The notes under the pieces were generated by a model. That model did no database searches. It was not told where the DNA came from and saw nothing but the letters and a program-made list of their open reading frames with translations. Positions 16,393 to 24,293 of a stretch of DNA of 64,000 bases are shown here, piece by piece. Both the position numbers and the translations under genes were made by a program. How positions within the stretch are numbered: the stretch's first letter is position 1; each line of letters starts with the position of its first letter. Source of the DNA: Ilyomonas sp965247435. GTDB lineage: Bacteria; Bacteroidota; Bacteroidia; Chitinophagales; Chitinophagaceae. The stretch is from the NCBI GenBank assembly GCA_965247435.1, contig OZ252019.1, positions 1,798,001 to 1,862,000 on the forward strand, in the 5' to 3' direction.

Positions 16393-17850
16393 ATGGAAGT
16401 ATTGCAGATGGCCACAAAAGTACACGACGAAGCGCGGCAGGGCGAAGCTTTTTCGCCGTTTGGAAAAGACTATATGCTGTTTAGCAAGAAATTTTACATC
16501 GAAAGCTACGGATGCCAGATGAACTTCAGCGATAGCGAGATCGTAGCCTCTATTTTAAACGAAGAAGGTTTTGGCGCTACGCGAAATGTGGAAGAGGCAG
16601 ACGTGATTTTATTGAATACCTGCTCGATACGGGAGAAAGCAGAGCAAACGGTACGTAAAAGATTGACGGAATTCAGAAAAATAAAAGAACAAAAGCCCGG
16701 AACGCTTGTGGGTGTGCTCGGCTGTATGGCGGAAAGGCTGAAAGCGAAGTTTCTGGAGGAAGAAAAGTTGGTGGACATCGTGATCGGGCCAGATGCTTAC
16801 CGCAGTTTGCCCGGCCTGATAGAGGAAGCAGAGAGCGGCCAGAAAGGCGTAAACGTACTGCTGAGCAGGGAGGAGACGTATGCCGATATTTCGCCGGTGC
16901 GGCTGGATACGAATGGCGTAACGGCGTTTGTATCCATCATGCGTGGGTGCAATAATATGTGTAGTTTTTGTGTAGTACCATTTACCCGCGGGCGGGAGCG
17001 GAGCCGCGATGCGCATTCCATCGTGCGCGAAGCGCAGGATTTGTACAATAAAGGGTATAAAGAGGTGACTTTGCTGGGTCAGAATGTAGATAGCTACTAT
17101 TGGGTGGACGAAAACGGGGCAAAACCGCAGCTTTTTGGAGAAAATGCAGCCGCCGGCGCGGTAACTTTTGCGCGCCTGCTGGAAATGGTGGCGCAAATAC
17201 ATCCTGACCTGCGCGTTCGCTTCAGTACCTCGCACCCAAAAGATATAACGGAGGAAGTACTGCATACGATGGCGAAGTACGATAACATCTGCAAGTACAT
17301 TCACCTGCCGCTGCAGAGCGGCAATACGCGCATCCTGCAATTAATGAACAGAACCTATACCCGTGAGTGGTATATGGCCAAAATCAACCAGATAAAAACG
17401 ATCCTTCCGGGGTGCGGCATCAGCAGCGATGTGATAACGGGCTTCTGCAGCGAGACAGAAGAAGAGCATCGGGATACGATTTCGATGATGGAATATGCAA
17501 AGTACGACCTCAGCTATATGTTTTTTTACAGCGAGCGGCCGGGCACGCTGGCCGCGCGGCGGTATGCCGATGATGTGCCGGAAACCGTGAAGAAAAGACG
17601 GTTGCAGGAGATTGTAAATGTGCAAAACCGGCTGTCGCTCGAAAGTAACCAGCGCGATGTAGGGAAAATATTTACGGTATTGATAGAAGGGGAAAGTAAA
17701 AAGAGTGCGGATGACTGGATGGGCAGGACAACGCACAACAAAGTGATTGTTTTTCCCAAAGAAAATAGCGCTTACCGCAAAGGCGATTATGTGGAAGTAT
17801 GTGTACATAGCTGTACGAAGGCTACGCTGTTGGGGAAGTTGGCGGAATAG
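16393..17850 (+). CDS. miaB: tRNA-2-methylthio-N6-dimethylallyladenosine synthase MiaB
   Basis: A 485-residue radical-SAM methylthiotransferase that adds the methylthio group to i6A37 of tRNAs reading UNN codons. The N-terminal UPF0004 domain has KFYIESYGCQMNFSDSE, NTCSIREKAEQ and LGCMAERL, which give the three cysteines of the auxiliary cluster. The radical-SAM cluster motif is C186-C190-C193 in RGCNNMCSFCVVPFTRGRER. The family blocks HLPLQSGN and ISSDVITGFCSETEEEH follow, and the C-terminus forms a TRAM RNA-binding domain. It heads a same-strand block that includes the toxin-antitoxin pair, the sigma-54 activator, lptE and secG. Confidence 0.96.
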   Translation: MEVLQMATKVHDEARQGEAFSPFGKDYMLFSKKFYIESYGCQMNFSDSEIVASILNEEGFGATRNVEEADVILLNTCSIREKAEQTVRKRLTEFRKIKEQKPGTLVGVLGCMAERLKAKFLEEEKLVDIVIGPDAYRSLPGLIEEAESGQKGVNVLLSREETYADISPVRLDTNGVTAFVSIMRGCNNMCSFCVVPFTRGRERSRDAHSIVREAQDLYNKGYKEVTLLGQNVDSYYWVDENGAKPQLFGENAAAGAVTFARLLEMVAQIHPDLRVRFSTSHPKDITEEVLHTMAKYDNICKYIHLPLQSGNTRILQLMNRTYTREWYMAKINQIKTILPGCGISSDVITGFCSETEEEHRDTISMMEYAKYDLSYMFFYSERPGTLAARRYADDVPETVKKRRLQEIVNVQNRLSLESNQRDVGKIFTVLIEGESKKSADDWMGRTTHNKVIVFPKENSAYRKGDYVEVCVHSCTKATLLGKLAE

Positions 17851-17899
17851 GGAAAGAAGTACTGCAATTGCGTGCTGAAGCAATTAATTATCTTGATAA

Positions 17900-18217
17900 A
17901 TGACAACTGTTGTAAAGGATAAACTGCCGGAGATTGTGAAAGTCTGCGAAGAAATGCATGTAAAATCGCTGTATTTGTTTGGTTCCGGCGCGCGCGAAAG
18001 CGATTATTACGCTACCAGCGATCTTGACTTTACTTATAGTTTTCAATCAGACAGTTCGGGCCACCTGTTGCCGCCGTATTACGATTATTTCGACTTAATG
18101 TTTAAGCTGGAAGAAATAACCGGGAAGAAAATTGACCTCGTTGCAGAGAAAAAAATGAAAAACAGGTTCTTTACAGAGCAGGTATTAGCAGAAAGAATAA
18201 AAATTTTCGGATGCTAA
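17900..18217 (+). CDS. mntA: MntA-type nucleotidyltransferase antitoxin
   Basis: A 105-residue minimal nucleotidyltransferase. It has the GS motif (LFGSGARES, G28-S29) and the metal-binding D41-x-D43 (SDLDF), with a third acidic residue probably in KKIDLVAEKK. The spacing between GS and DxD is 11 rather than the usual 10 residues. MntA antitoxins inactivate their HEPN partner by transferring AMP to its tyrosine. Its gene overlaps the HEPN gene by 7 bases, so the two are translated together. The pair lies between miaB and the sigma-54 activator, which suggests insertion into an older cluster. Confidence 0.88.
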   Translation: MTTVVKDKLPEIVKVCEEMHVKSLYLFGSGARESDYYATSDLDFTYSFQSDSSGHLLPPYYDYFDLMFKLEEITGKKIDLVAEKKMKNRFFTEQVLAERIKIFGC

Positions 18218-18546
18218 TCTTAAAATACTTTGAAGACATCCTGCTTTCTATCGGTGTAATCGAAATTCATGTGAAAACCATCAGCACATTACAGGAATAT
18301 GAAAGCAACATCACGGTTGCAGATGCTGTAGAAAGAAGACTGGCTATCATCGGGGAGGCGCTTTATAAAATTGATAAGATGGATAAGCAGATTTCGATAA
18401 CAAACAAAGCAAGAATAATAAGCCTTCGTCATATTCTCGTGCACGAATATGATTTAATAGAAGACGCTACTATCTGGAATATTGTGCATAATCACTTACC
18501 GCTTCTTAAATCGGAGGTTACGGGTATTATAAATAACTTTTCTTAG
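18211..18546 (+). CDS. hepT: HepT-type HEPN ribonuclease toxin (DUF86)
   Basis: A 111-residue all-helical HEPN protein. The RNase motif RX4HXY is visible as R73-H78-Y80 (RHILVHEY), and Y80 is the residue that a MntA partner would adenylylate. The N-terminal helices (LKYFEDILLSIGVIEIHV) and AVERRLAIIGEALYKI match the DUF86 plan. It overlaps mntA by 7 bases and ends 1 base before the sigma-54 activator start. It should cut RNA (tRNA has been shown for relatives) when free of the antitoxin. Confidence 0.88.
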   Translation: MLILKYFEDILLSIGVIEIHVKTISTLQEYESNITVADAVERRLAIIGEALYKIDKMDKQISITNKARIISLRHILVHEYDLIEDATIWNIVHNHLPLLKSEVTGIINNFS

Positions 18547-18547
18547 C

Positions 18548-19819
18548 ATGGAAGTACAATCAATAAAAAACCGTTTTGGGATAATAGGTAACTCGCCGGC
18601 GCTTAATCACGCATTGAACGTGGCGGTGCAGGTGGCGGCCACCGACCTGAGCGTTTTAATCGTCGGCGAAAGCGGTGTGGGTAAAGAAGCGTTCTCCCAT
18701 ATTATACATGCCCTGTCATCGCGCAAGCATAACTCTTTTATTGCCGTCAATTGCGGCGCTATACCGGAGGGCACGATAGATTCGGAATTGTTCGGGCACG
18801 AAAAAGGCTCGTTTACCGGTGCGGTGGATAGCCGGAAAGGTTATTTTGAAACCGTAAGCGGCGGAACTATTTTTCTCGATGAGATCGGCGAGATGCCCAT
18901 TGGTACACAGGCAAGATTGCTGCGCGTGTTGGAGACGGGCGAGTTTATCCGCGTGGGTTCTTCCAAGGTACAAAAAACCGATGTGCGCGTAATTACAGCT
19001 ACCAACCGTGATTTGTACGAGTCCACCCAAAATGCCAAGTTCCGGGAAGACCTCTATTACCGGTTAAGCACCGTTCCCATCCGGGTGCCGGCGCTGCGAG
19101 ACCGGAAAGAAGATATATTGATACTCTTCCGGAAGTTTGTAACCGACTTTGCCGACCGGTATAAGACTACGCCGGTGCAACTGGACGAAGACGCTAAAAG
19201 TTTACTAATTAACTATACCTGGCCGGGCAATGTTAGGGAATTGAAGAACATTGCAGAGCAGATTTCGGTGCTGTCGGCCAACCCGCAGGTAAGCGCTGTG
19301 GATTTAAGGAAGTTTCTGCCGGAGAAAATGATGAACCGGCTGCCGGTGCTGGCGTCTGCGGCGCAGCACTCAGCGGGCGAGTTTGCCAACGAGCGCGAAA
19401 TTCTGTACAAGCTTTTCTTTGACATGAAGAAAGATGTGACCGAGCTGAAGAAAATGTTTGTGGATATTCTGCAAAACCCTGCGGCGGCTGGCCATAAAGC
19501 CATGGATTATGTAAAAGATAATATGCTGCATGAGTACAATGGTCATAACAATGATATAGCGCATAACAATACAGGCATGATGCAGCAACCCGTATTGCAG
19601 CCGGCCGGCCACAATAATCACCCGGTGCTCCTGTCCGGCGATGATATCCACCAGCATGAAGAAGTAGAGGAAACGCTTAACATTATGGACAAGGAGAAGG
19701 AGCTGATTATTAAAGCACTTAAGAAGCACAAAGGCAAGCGGAAAGATGCGTCCTCCGATTTGGGCATCAGCGAACGCACATTATACAGAAAGCTAAAAGA
19801 GTATGATATTAATGAATAA
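18548..19819 (+). CDS. sigma-54-dependent transcriptional activator (AAA+ plus Fis HTH)
   Basis: A 423-residue activator without a receiver domain. The AAA+ domain starts almost at once: Walker A GESGVGKE (40-47), the sigma-54 contact loop GSFTGA (87-92, a Ser variant of GAFTGA), Walker B GGTIFLDEIGE, and the arginine-rich YYRLSTVPIRVPALRDR block. A variable middle part with many Asn/His follows, and the C-terminus has a Fis-type helix-turn-helix (ISERTLYRKLKEY). With no sensory domain, its activity must be set by level, by a partner, or by the middle region. It overlaps lptE by 8 bases. Confidence 0.93.
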   Translation: MEVQSIKNRFGIIGNSPALNHALNVAVQVAATDLSVLIVGESGVGKEAFSHIIHALSSRKHNSFIAVNCGAIPEGTIDSELFGHEKGSFTGAVDSRKGYFETVSGGTIFLDEIGEMPIGTQARLLRVLETGEFIRVGSSKVQKTDVRVITATNRDLYESTQNAKFREDLYYRLSTVPIRVPALRDRKEDILILFRKFVTDFADRYKTTPVQLDEDAKSLLINYTWPGNVRELKNIAEQISVLSANPQVSAVDLRKFLPEKMMNRLPVLASAAQHSAGEFANEREILYKLFFDMKKDVTELKKMFVDILQNPAAAGHKAMDYVKDNMLHEYNGHNNDIAHNNTGMMQQPVLQPAGHNNHPVLLSGDDIHQHEEVEETLNIMDKEKELIIKALKKHKGKRKDASSDLGISERTLYRKLKEYDINE

Positions 19820-20375
19820 AGAAAAGCAGTTGTGGAACCGAAAGCTAATGTGTCGCTTCCGGTTGCCGGCTTTGCGTACGTCCCTTGCGGCTTACGCTTT
19901 ATGGCAGATGTGTTTTTTTGTTTCTTCCTGTGGTGTATATACGTTTAAAGATGTGAGCATTCCGCCGGAAGTAAAGACCATCAAAATATCGTATATTGAA
20001 AACAAAGCCCGCATTGTGAACCCGCAATTGAGCCCGCGGCTTACGGATGCGTTGCAGCAAAAAATCTCCAATCAGACGAAACTTACCCGTACTACCAGTG
20101 ATGATGCGCATTACCAGATAAGCGGCGCTGTCACCAGTTACTCGGTTTCAACGGTTGGCGTATCGGGCCGGCAATCTGACCAGAACCAGTTGACGATCGG
20201 CGTTCATATAACCTTTAAAAACACGCTGCAAAACAAGACTGATGAATTTGATGTAAACCGGAGTTTTCCATTTTCGGCCAACCAAACGTTGGACCAGGCT
20301 GTAAATGCACAATTCCCGGATATTCTGAAGAATATCACCGACGAAATTTTCAATCATATTTTTTCTAACTGGTAG
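19812..20375 (+). CDS. lptE: LptE family LPS-assembly lipoprotein
   Basis: A 187-residue lipoprotein: a hydrophobic N-terminus ends in the lipobox VSSC followed by GVYTFKDVSIPPEVKTIKI, and the rest has the LptE core (NPQLSPRLTDALQQKI, then a YQISGAVTSYSVSTVGVSG strand pair). With LptD it should form the outer-membrane LPS translocon. I chose the ATG at 19812, which overlaps the stop of the sigma-54 activator gene; ATG 19803 and 19848 are also in frame. Neighbours secG and miaB match the order I know from related genomes. Confidence 0.85.
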   Translation: MNKEKQLWNRKLMCRFRLPALRTSLAAYALWQMCFFVSSCGVYTFKDVSIPPEVKTIKISYIENKARIVNPQLSPRLTDALQQKISNQTKLTRTTSDDAHYQISGAVTSYSVSTVGVSGRQSDQNQLTIGVHITFKNTLQNKTDEFDVNRSFPFSANQTLDQAVNAQFPDILKNITDEIFNHIFSNW

Positions 20376-20395
20376 CAGAATTGTATTTTCATCGC

Positions 20396-21346
20396 ATGAA
20401 TGCTGCAGAAAATAATCTTGTTCAGTTACTTACAGGCCAGCCTTCTTTACAAGCTGCAACTGCAGCACAAATAGCAGAGATTACGCACCGTTTTCCATAT
20501 TTTTCTCTCGGACAACTTTTGCTTACAAAAAAATTAAAAGCGGAGGATACCGAAACTTTTTTAGCGCAATACCAGCAATGCGCTTTGTACTTCACTAACC
20601 AGTCCTGGCTGCAGTATCAGCTAAATAACCCGGAAGTTAGCAAACCGGATAAATTATTTAAAGAGACATCAGAAACAGCGAAAGAAGCTAATAAGGAAAC
20701 CGAACCGGAACTAATAACGGGAGAGCCTGCCGGGGCTGTAGCCGAAAAAGGGGAAATGGAAGATAGCAACCTTATTACGCTGCCGGCAGAAGGGGTTTTA
20801 AGGAGTATTTCCTTACAACTGGGCGAGGTAAAAGAGGAGCCGGAAGATCCGCCATTGGATGCTGACGAAATAGAGTACACAGACATCCTGGCGCCGGAAG
20901 CATCCGCAAAAATTGCAAACCTGTTGCAGCACCAGGTAGAAGATTATCATACGCCGGTGGATAATAAAAGGGATTTGCCGGTAAGCGCAGAACCATACCA
21001 TACGATAGATTATTTTGCTTCACAAGGCATTAAAATGGATCCGCATCAACCGCAGGATGCACTGGCAAAAAAGGTACATACATTTACCGACTGGCTGAAG
21101 CAGATGAAGCGTATCAACCAATCTCCAACGGATTTAGGTAGCGATCCCGATACAGATAGTTATGTTCAGTCTATCGCCGATACGTCTAATCAGCCGCGGG
21201 AGGTTCATACGGAAGCAATGGCTGAAGTGCTGATAATGCAGGGCAAAAAAGATAAGGCAATAGAGCTGTACCAGAAATTAAGTTTGCTCAATCCCGCCAA
21301 AACCGCTTATTTTGCGGCGAAAATTCATCAATTAAAAGCGCAGTAA
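20396..21346 (+). CDS. conserved hypothetical protein with C-terminal TPR-like motif
   Basis: A 316-residue soluble protein. The N-terminal part (about 1-80) is helical (FPYFSLGQLLLTKKL); a long acidic, low-complexity middle (rich in Glu, Pro, Asp; about 85-200) is probably disordered. The C-terminus carries a DWLKQMK block and one clear TPR-like helix pair (AEVLIMQGKKDKAIELYQKL). The stop codon is followed directly by the secG ATG, so they are translated together. The upstream ATG at 20381 is in frame but adds an unlikely MYFHR start. Function unknown; position suggests a link to envelope or secretion. Confidence 0.75.
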   Translation: MNAAENNLVQLLTGQPSLQAATAAQIAEITHRFPYFSLGQLLLTKKLKAEDTETFLAQYQQCALYFTNQSWLQYQLNNPEVSKPDKLFKETSETAKEANKETEPELITGEPAGAVAEKGEMEDSNLITLPAEGVLRSISLQLGEVKEEPEDPPLDADEIEYTDILAPEASAKIANLLQHQVEDYHTPVDNKRDLPVSAEPYHTIDYFASQGIKMDPHQPQDALAKKVHTFTDWLKQMKRINQSPTDLGSDPDTDSYVQSIADTSNQPREVHTEAMAEVLIMQGKKDKAIELYQKLSLLNPAKTAYFAAKIHQLKAQ

Positions 21347-21757
21347 ATGCCTACTTTATTTTTTATAATTATTGTTTTAGTGTGTATCGTATTAGGATTA
21401 TTTGTTTTAATACAAAACCCGAAAGGCGGTGGCTTATCAGGCACTTTCGGGGGTGTTGGCAACCAGTTTATGGGGGTGAAGCAAACGACTGATGTGCTGG
21501 AAAAAGGAACCTGGCTGTTTGCTGCACTAATCGGTTTGCTTTGTATCATTTCTGTTTTGTTTTTTAAGGGCAGCACTGCGGTAGATTCCAATTTGCTTAA
21601 CAACATCAACACTACAACGCCTGCGCAGCCTAAAACCACACCGGCGAACGCCTGCCTTTGCAGGTGGATACCACTAAAAAGTAGAAGATTTTTTAAATGT
21701 TATAAGTCCCGGCGCTCTGCAGCCGGGACTTTTTATTTGAACCAACAGCATCAATGA
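21347..21757 (+). CDS. secG: SecG preprotein translocase subunit, with a probable C-terminal frameshift
   Basis: The first about 100 residues are a normal SecG: membrane segment 1-22, the loop NPKGGGLSGTFGGVGNQFMG, and a second membrane segment about 54-72, then a Thr/Pro-rich tail. From residue about 102 the frame gives Cys/Arg-rich sequence that does not look like SecG. In the neighbouring frame the same DNA reads LPLQVDTTKK and stops at TAG 21682-21684, just before a strong terminator at 21704. One base inserted near 21650 would restore that ending. The gene may still work, since the tail is not conserved in the family. Confidence 0.88.
   Translation: MPTLFFIIIVLVCIVLGLFVLIQNPKGGGLSGTFGGVGNQFMGVKQTTDVLEKGTWLFAALIGLLCIISVLFFKGSTAVDSNLLNNINTTTPAQPKTTPANACLCRWIPLKSRRFFKCYKSRRSAAGTFYLNQQHQ
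21704..21738 (+). terminator. intrinsic terminator after secG
   Basis: A 10-base perfect stem, AAGTCCCGGC (21704-21713) with GCCGGGACTT (21722-21731), an 8-base loop, and a T-rich tail. It lies inside the extended secG frame, which supports the view that the original secG stop was at 21682-21684. Confidence 0.85.
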
Positions 21758-22093
21758 AATGAAGAAATATCAAATCACTTTAATAGGTGATAAGCACTAT
21801 AGAAACAGAAGGCGTTGTTTAGGAAAGGCCAATTCAACCAATTTAAAAAACGTTGCTTAGTTGCTCTTTGTTCGCTCTTAATAGTTGTTCAAGCCATTAC
21901 GACTCTGATTTTTTCAAAATTTTTCGCTGAGAATGCTTTAGATTAAATCTTTTTTTAATTTAATTGCTATACGATTTCGTTTAACAATCCGTTATGTGAA
22001 ATGAATAGAAAACTTGCGAAATTATAAAAGTGTTTACACCGCCGATTTAGAAATGGTAACAACTTTGTTATATAAAAGTGTAGAAAACTGATC
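21758..22093. other. non-coding stretch after secG
   Basis: AT-rich. A 33-codon frame beginning at 21759 (MKKYQITLIGDKHYRNRRR) has no recognisable family and may be a remnant or chance. No promoter box or strong hairpin found. Confidence 0.4.
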
Positions 22094-22306
22094 ATGAAAA
22101 CGTCACAATACGATAGCCATAGCAATAGCTCAAAACGGAAAAAGAAATTCTGGATTGATGTAACTTCCCTCGTTTCATGGATAACCGTGATAGCGGTGAT
22201 TACTATGTTCTGGATGGGATTCACTGCTTTGTGGGAAGGTAATTATATATCTCATGCCATCGCTAAATTATTTCATACGACAGTAAGTCATCTCGCAAAG
22301 CAATAA
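22094..22306 (+). CDS. small single-pass membrane protein
   Basis: A 70-residue protein with a basic N-terminus (SSKRKKKFW), one clear hydrophobic segment (about 26-47, VSWITVIAVITMFWMGFTAL) and a polar C-terminus. Composition and the intrinsic terminator right after it (22333) argue that it is a real expressed gene. No family recognised. Confidence 0.7.
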   Translation: MKTSQYDSHSNSSKRKKKFWIDVTSLVSWITVIAVITMFWMGFTALWEGNYISHAIAKLFHTTVSHLAKQ

Positions 22307-22332
22307 TTTTTATAACGTTCATTATATTTTAA

Positions 22333-22368
22333 AAAACCGGCTGCTATAAAAGAGCAGCCGGTTTTTTT
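22333..22368 (+). terminator. intrinsic terminator after the small membrane protein gene
   Basis: AAAACCGGCTGCT (22333-22345) pairs with AGCAGCCGGTTTT (22353-22365) around a 7-base loop, followed by T residues. The A-rich left flank means it could also work on the minus strand. Confidence 0.88.
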
Positions 22369-22513
22369 ATGCATACGTTTATAAGCGCCATGATGGCATA
22401 TTCATGAATTTAATAAATATCAATGCGTTACAGGCAAACCTATATAGAAACTTAGCCACACAACATAATTTATACCTGTATGGTTTAATTAGTATTTGCT
22501 TATCATACAAAGC

Positions 22514-22544
22514 TTTAATAAAACAGCGCAATGTTTTACCTTTG
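22514..22544 (+). promoter_or_regulatory. promoter for prfC
   Basis: TACCTTTG at 22537-22544 matches TAnnTTTG. A TTTA at 22514-22517 sits 19 bases upstream, one base off the -33 TTTG. The -7 box ends 18 bases before the ATG, giving a very short leader and supporting the ATG at 22563 over the longer frame from 22404. Confidence 0.65.
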
Positions 22545-22562
22545 CCGGCTTTGGAATACTGC

Positions 22563-24149
22563 ATGAAATACGATAAAGAAATTAACCGGCGCAAGACATT
22601 TGCCATCATCTCGCACCCCGATGCCGGCAAAACAACCCTTACAGAAAAATTTTTACTGTTCGGTGGCGCCATACAGGTAGCCGGCGCCGTAAAAAGCAAC
22701 AAGATAAAAAAGCACGCTACAAGTGATTTTATGGAAATTGAACGCCAGCGCGGCATTTCGGTTGCTACGAGCGTAATGACTTTCCAGTACAATGATTTTT
22801 TAATTAACCTGCTGGATACGCCGGGCCACAAAGATTTTGCTGAAGATACATATCGTACCCTTACCGCTGTGGATAGTGTTGTACTGGTAGTGGACAGCGT
22901 GAATGGCGTAGAAGCGCAAACGAGGAGGCTGATGGAAGTATGCCGGATGCGGGATACGCCGGTAATTGTTTTTATCAATAAGCTGGACCGGGACGGGAAA
23001 AACCGCTTTGACCTGCTGGAAGAAATAGAAAAGGAATTAAACATCAGCCTGCACCCGATGACCTGGCCGATAAACAGTGGTAAGGAATTTAAAGGGGTGT
23101 ATAACCTGCACGAAAAAAGCCTGCGCCTGTTTGCCGCCAGCACCAAGGCCAACGAAGAAGACACGATTGCCATACAGGATTTAAGCGATTCGCTGTTGGA
23201 GGTAAAAATAGGACAACGCGATGCAGATACGCTGCGTGAAGATGTGGAATTGGTAGATGGTGTGTATGGAGCGTTGCAGGTTGATGATTATTTATCCGGC
23301 AAAGTAGCGCCGGTTTTCTTTGGCAGTGCCGTAAATAATTTTGGCGTGAAGGAAATGCTGGACACCTTTATACGCATAGCGCCGGTGCCGCGCGACAGGG
23401 AAACCAATAAGCGGGAAATTAGCGTGGAAGAAGATAAATTCAGCGGGTTTGTGTTTAAGATTCATGCAAACCTCGATCCCAGGCACAGAGACAGGATCGC
23501 TTTTTTGCGTGTTTGCAGCGGCAGGTTTGAGCGCAACACGTATTATCACCATGTGCGGCTGGATAAAGAAGTGCGTTTCAGCAACCCGTACAGCTTTATG
23601 GCAAGAACGAAAGATATAATTGAAGACGCTTATGCGGGTGATGTGGTGGGTTTGTTTGATACCGGGAATTTTAAAATCGGCGATACGCTCACAGAAGGAG
23701 AAGATTTATATTTTACCGGCATTCCTTCTTTTTCGCCGGAAATTTTTAAAGAGCTGGTAAATAAAGACCCGATGAAAACAAAGCAATTAGAAAAAGGCAT
23801 TAACCAGTTGACAGATGAAGGGGTAGCCCAGCTCTTTACACAGTTTGGCGGTAATAAAAAAATAATCGGCTGTGTTGGCGACCTGCAATTTGAGGTAATA
23901 CAATACCGGCTGTTGCATGAATACGGTGCGGCCTGCGATTTTAGAACATTGCCATTTTATAAAGCCTGCTGGCTTACCAGTAACGATCAAAACAAATTGC
24001 AGGATTTTTTACGTTTCAAGCAGCAAAACTCAGCAGCGGATAAGGATGGTAATCCTGTTTATCTTGCGCAAAGCGAATGGTTTTTGAATACTGAAATTCA
24101 AAACAACCCCGATATTGAATTTCATTTTACCAGCGAAATCGTAAAGTAA
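22563..24149 (+). CDS. prfC: peptide chain release factor 3
   Basis: A 528-residue translational GTPase, the length typical of RF3 (529 in E. coli), that removes RF1/RF2 from the ribosome after termination. G1 is SHPDAGKTT (17-25), the switch region has IERQRGISVATSVM, G3 is LLDTPGHKDF and G4 is INKLDRDG. The C-terminal blocks ELVNKDPMKTKQLEKGINQL and QFGGNKKIIGCVGDLQFEV are specific for RF3 rather than EF-G. The frame is open to 22404, but the homologous start and a promoter put the ATG at 22563. Confidence 0.96.
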   Translation: MKYDKEINRRKTFAIISHPDAGKTTLTEKFLLFGGAIQVAGAVKSNKIKKHATSDFMEIERQRGISVATSVMTFQYNDFLINLLDTPGHKDFAEDTYRTLTAVDSVVLVVDSVNGVEAQTRRLMEVCRMRDTPVIVFINKLDRDGKNRFDLLEEIEKELNISLHPMTWPINSGKEFKGVYNLHEKSLRLFAASTKANEEDTIAIQDLSDSLLEVKIGQRDADTLREDVELVDGVYGALQVDDYLSGKVAPVFFGSAVNNFGVKEMLDTFIRIAPVPRDRETNKREISVEEDKFSGFVFKIHANLDPRHRDRIAFLRVCSGRFERNTYYHHVRLDKEVRFSNPYSFMARTKDIIEDAYAGDVVGLFDTGNFKIGDTLTEGEDLYFTGIPSFSPEIFKELVNKDPMKTKQLEKGINQLTDEGVAQLFTQFGGNKKIIGCVGDLQFEVIQYRLLHEYGAACDFRTLPFYKACWLTSNDQNKLQDFLRFKQQNSAADKDGNPVYLAQSEWFLNTEIQNNPDIEFHFTSEIVK

Positions 24150-24293
24150 AAATATTTGTTACGCACTACCTGTTCAACAGCTTTTAAACAGCTTCCTGCC
24201 AATAATTACCTAATCATTTTATAGGCAATTGCGCAAATTCCGCTCATTGTAGTATTTTGGCTTCTTTACTATACCTGTAATAACCGTTTGTCT

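Noticed and set aside
16609..17340. 243-residue minus-strand frame inside miaB
   Set aside because: Antisense to the conserved radical-SAM region; no protein-like features.
21759..21860. 33-codon frame after secG (MKKYQITLIGDKHYRNRRR)
   Set aside because: No family recognised and no promoter; might be a remnant but cannot be called.
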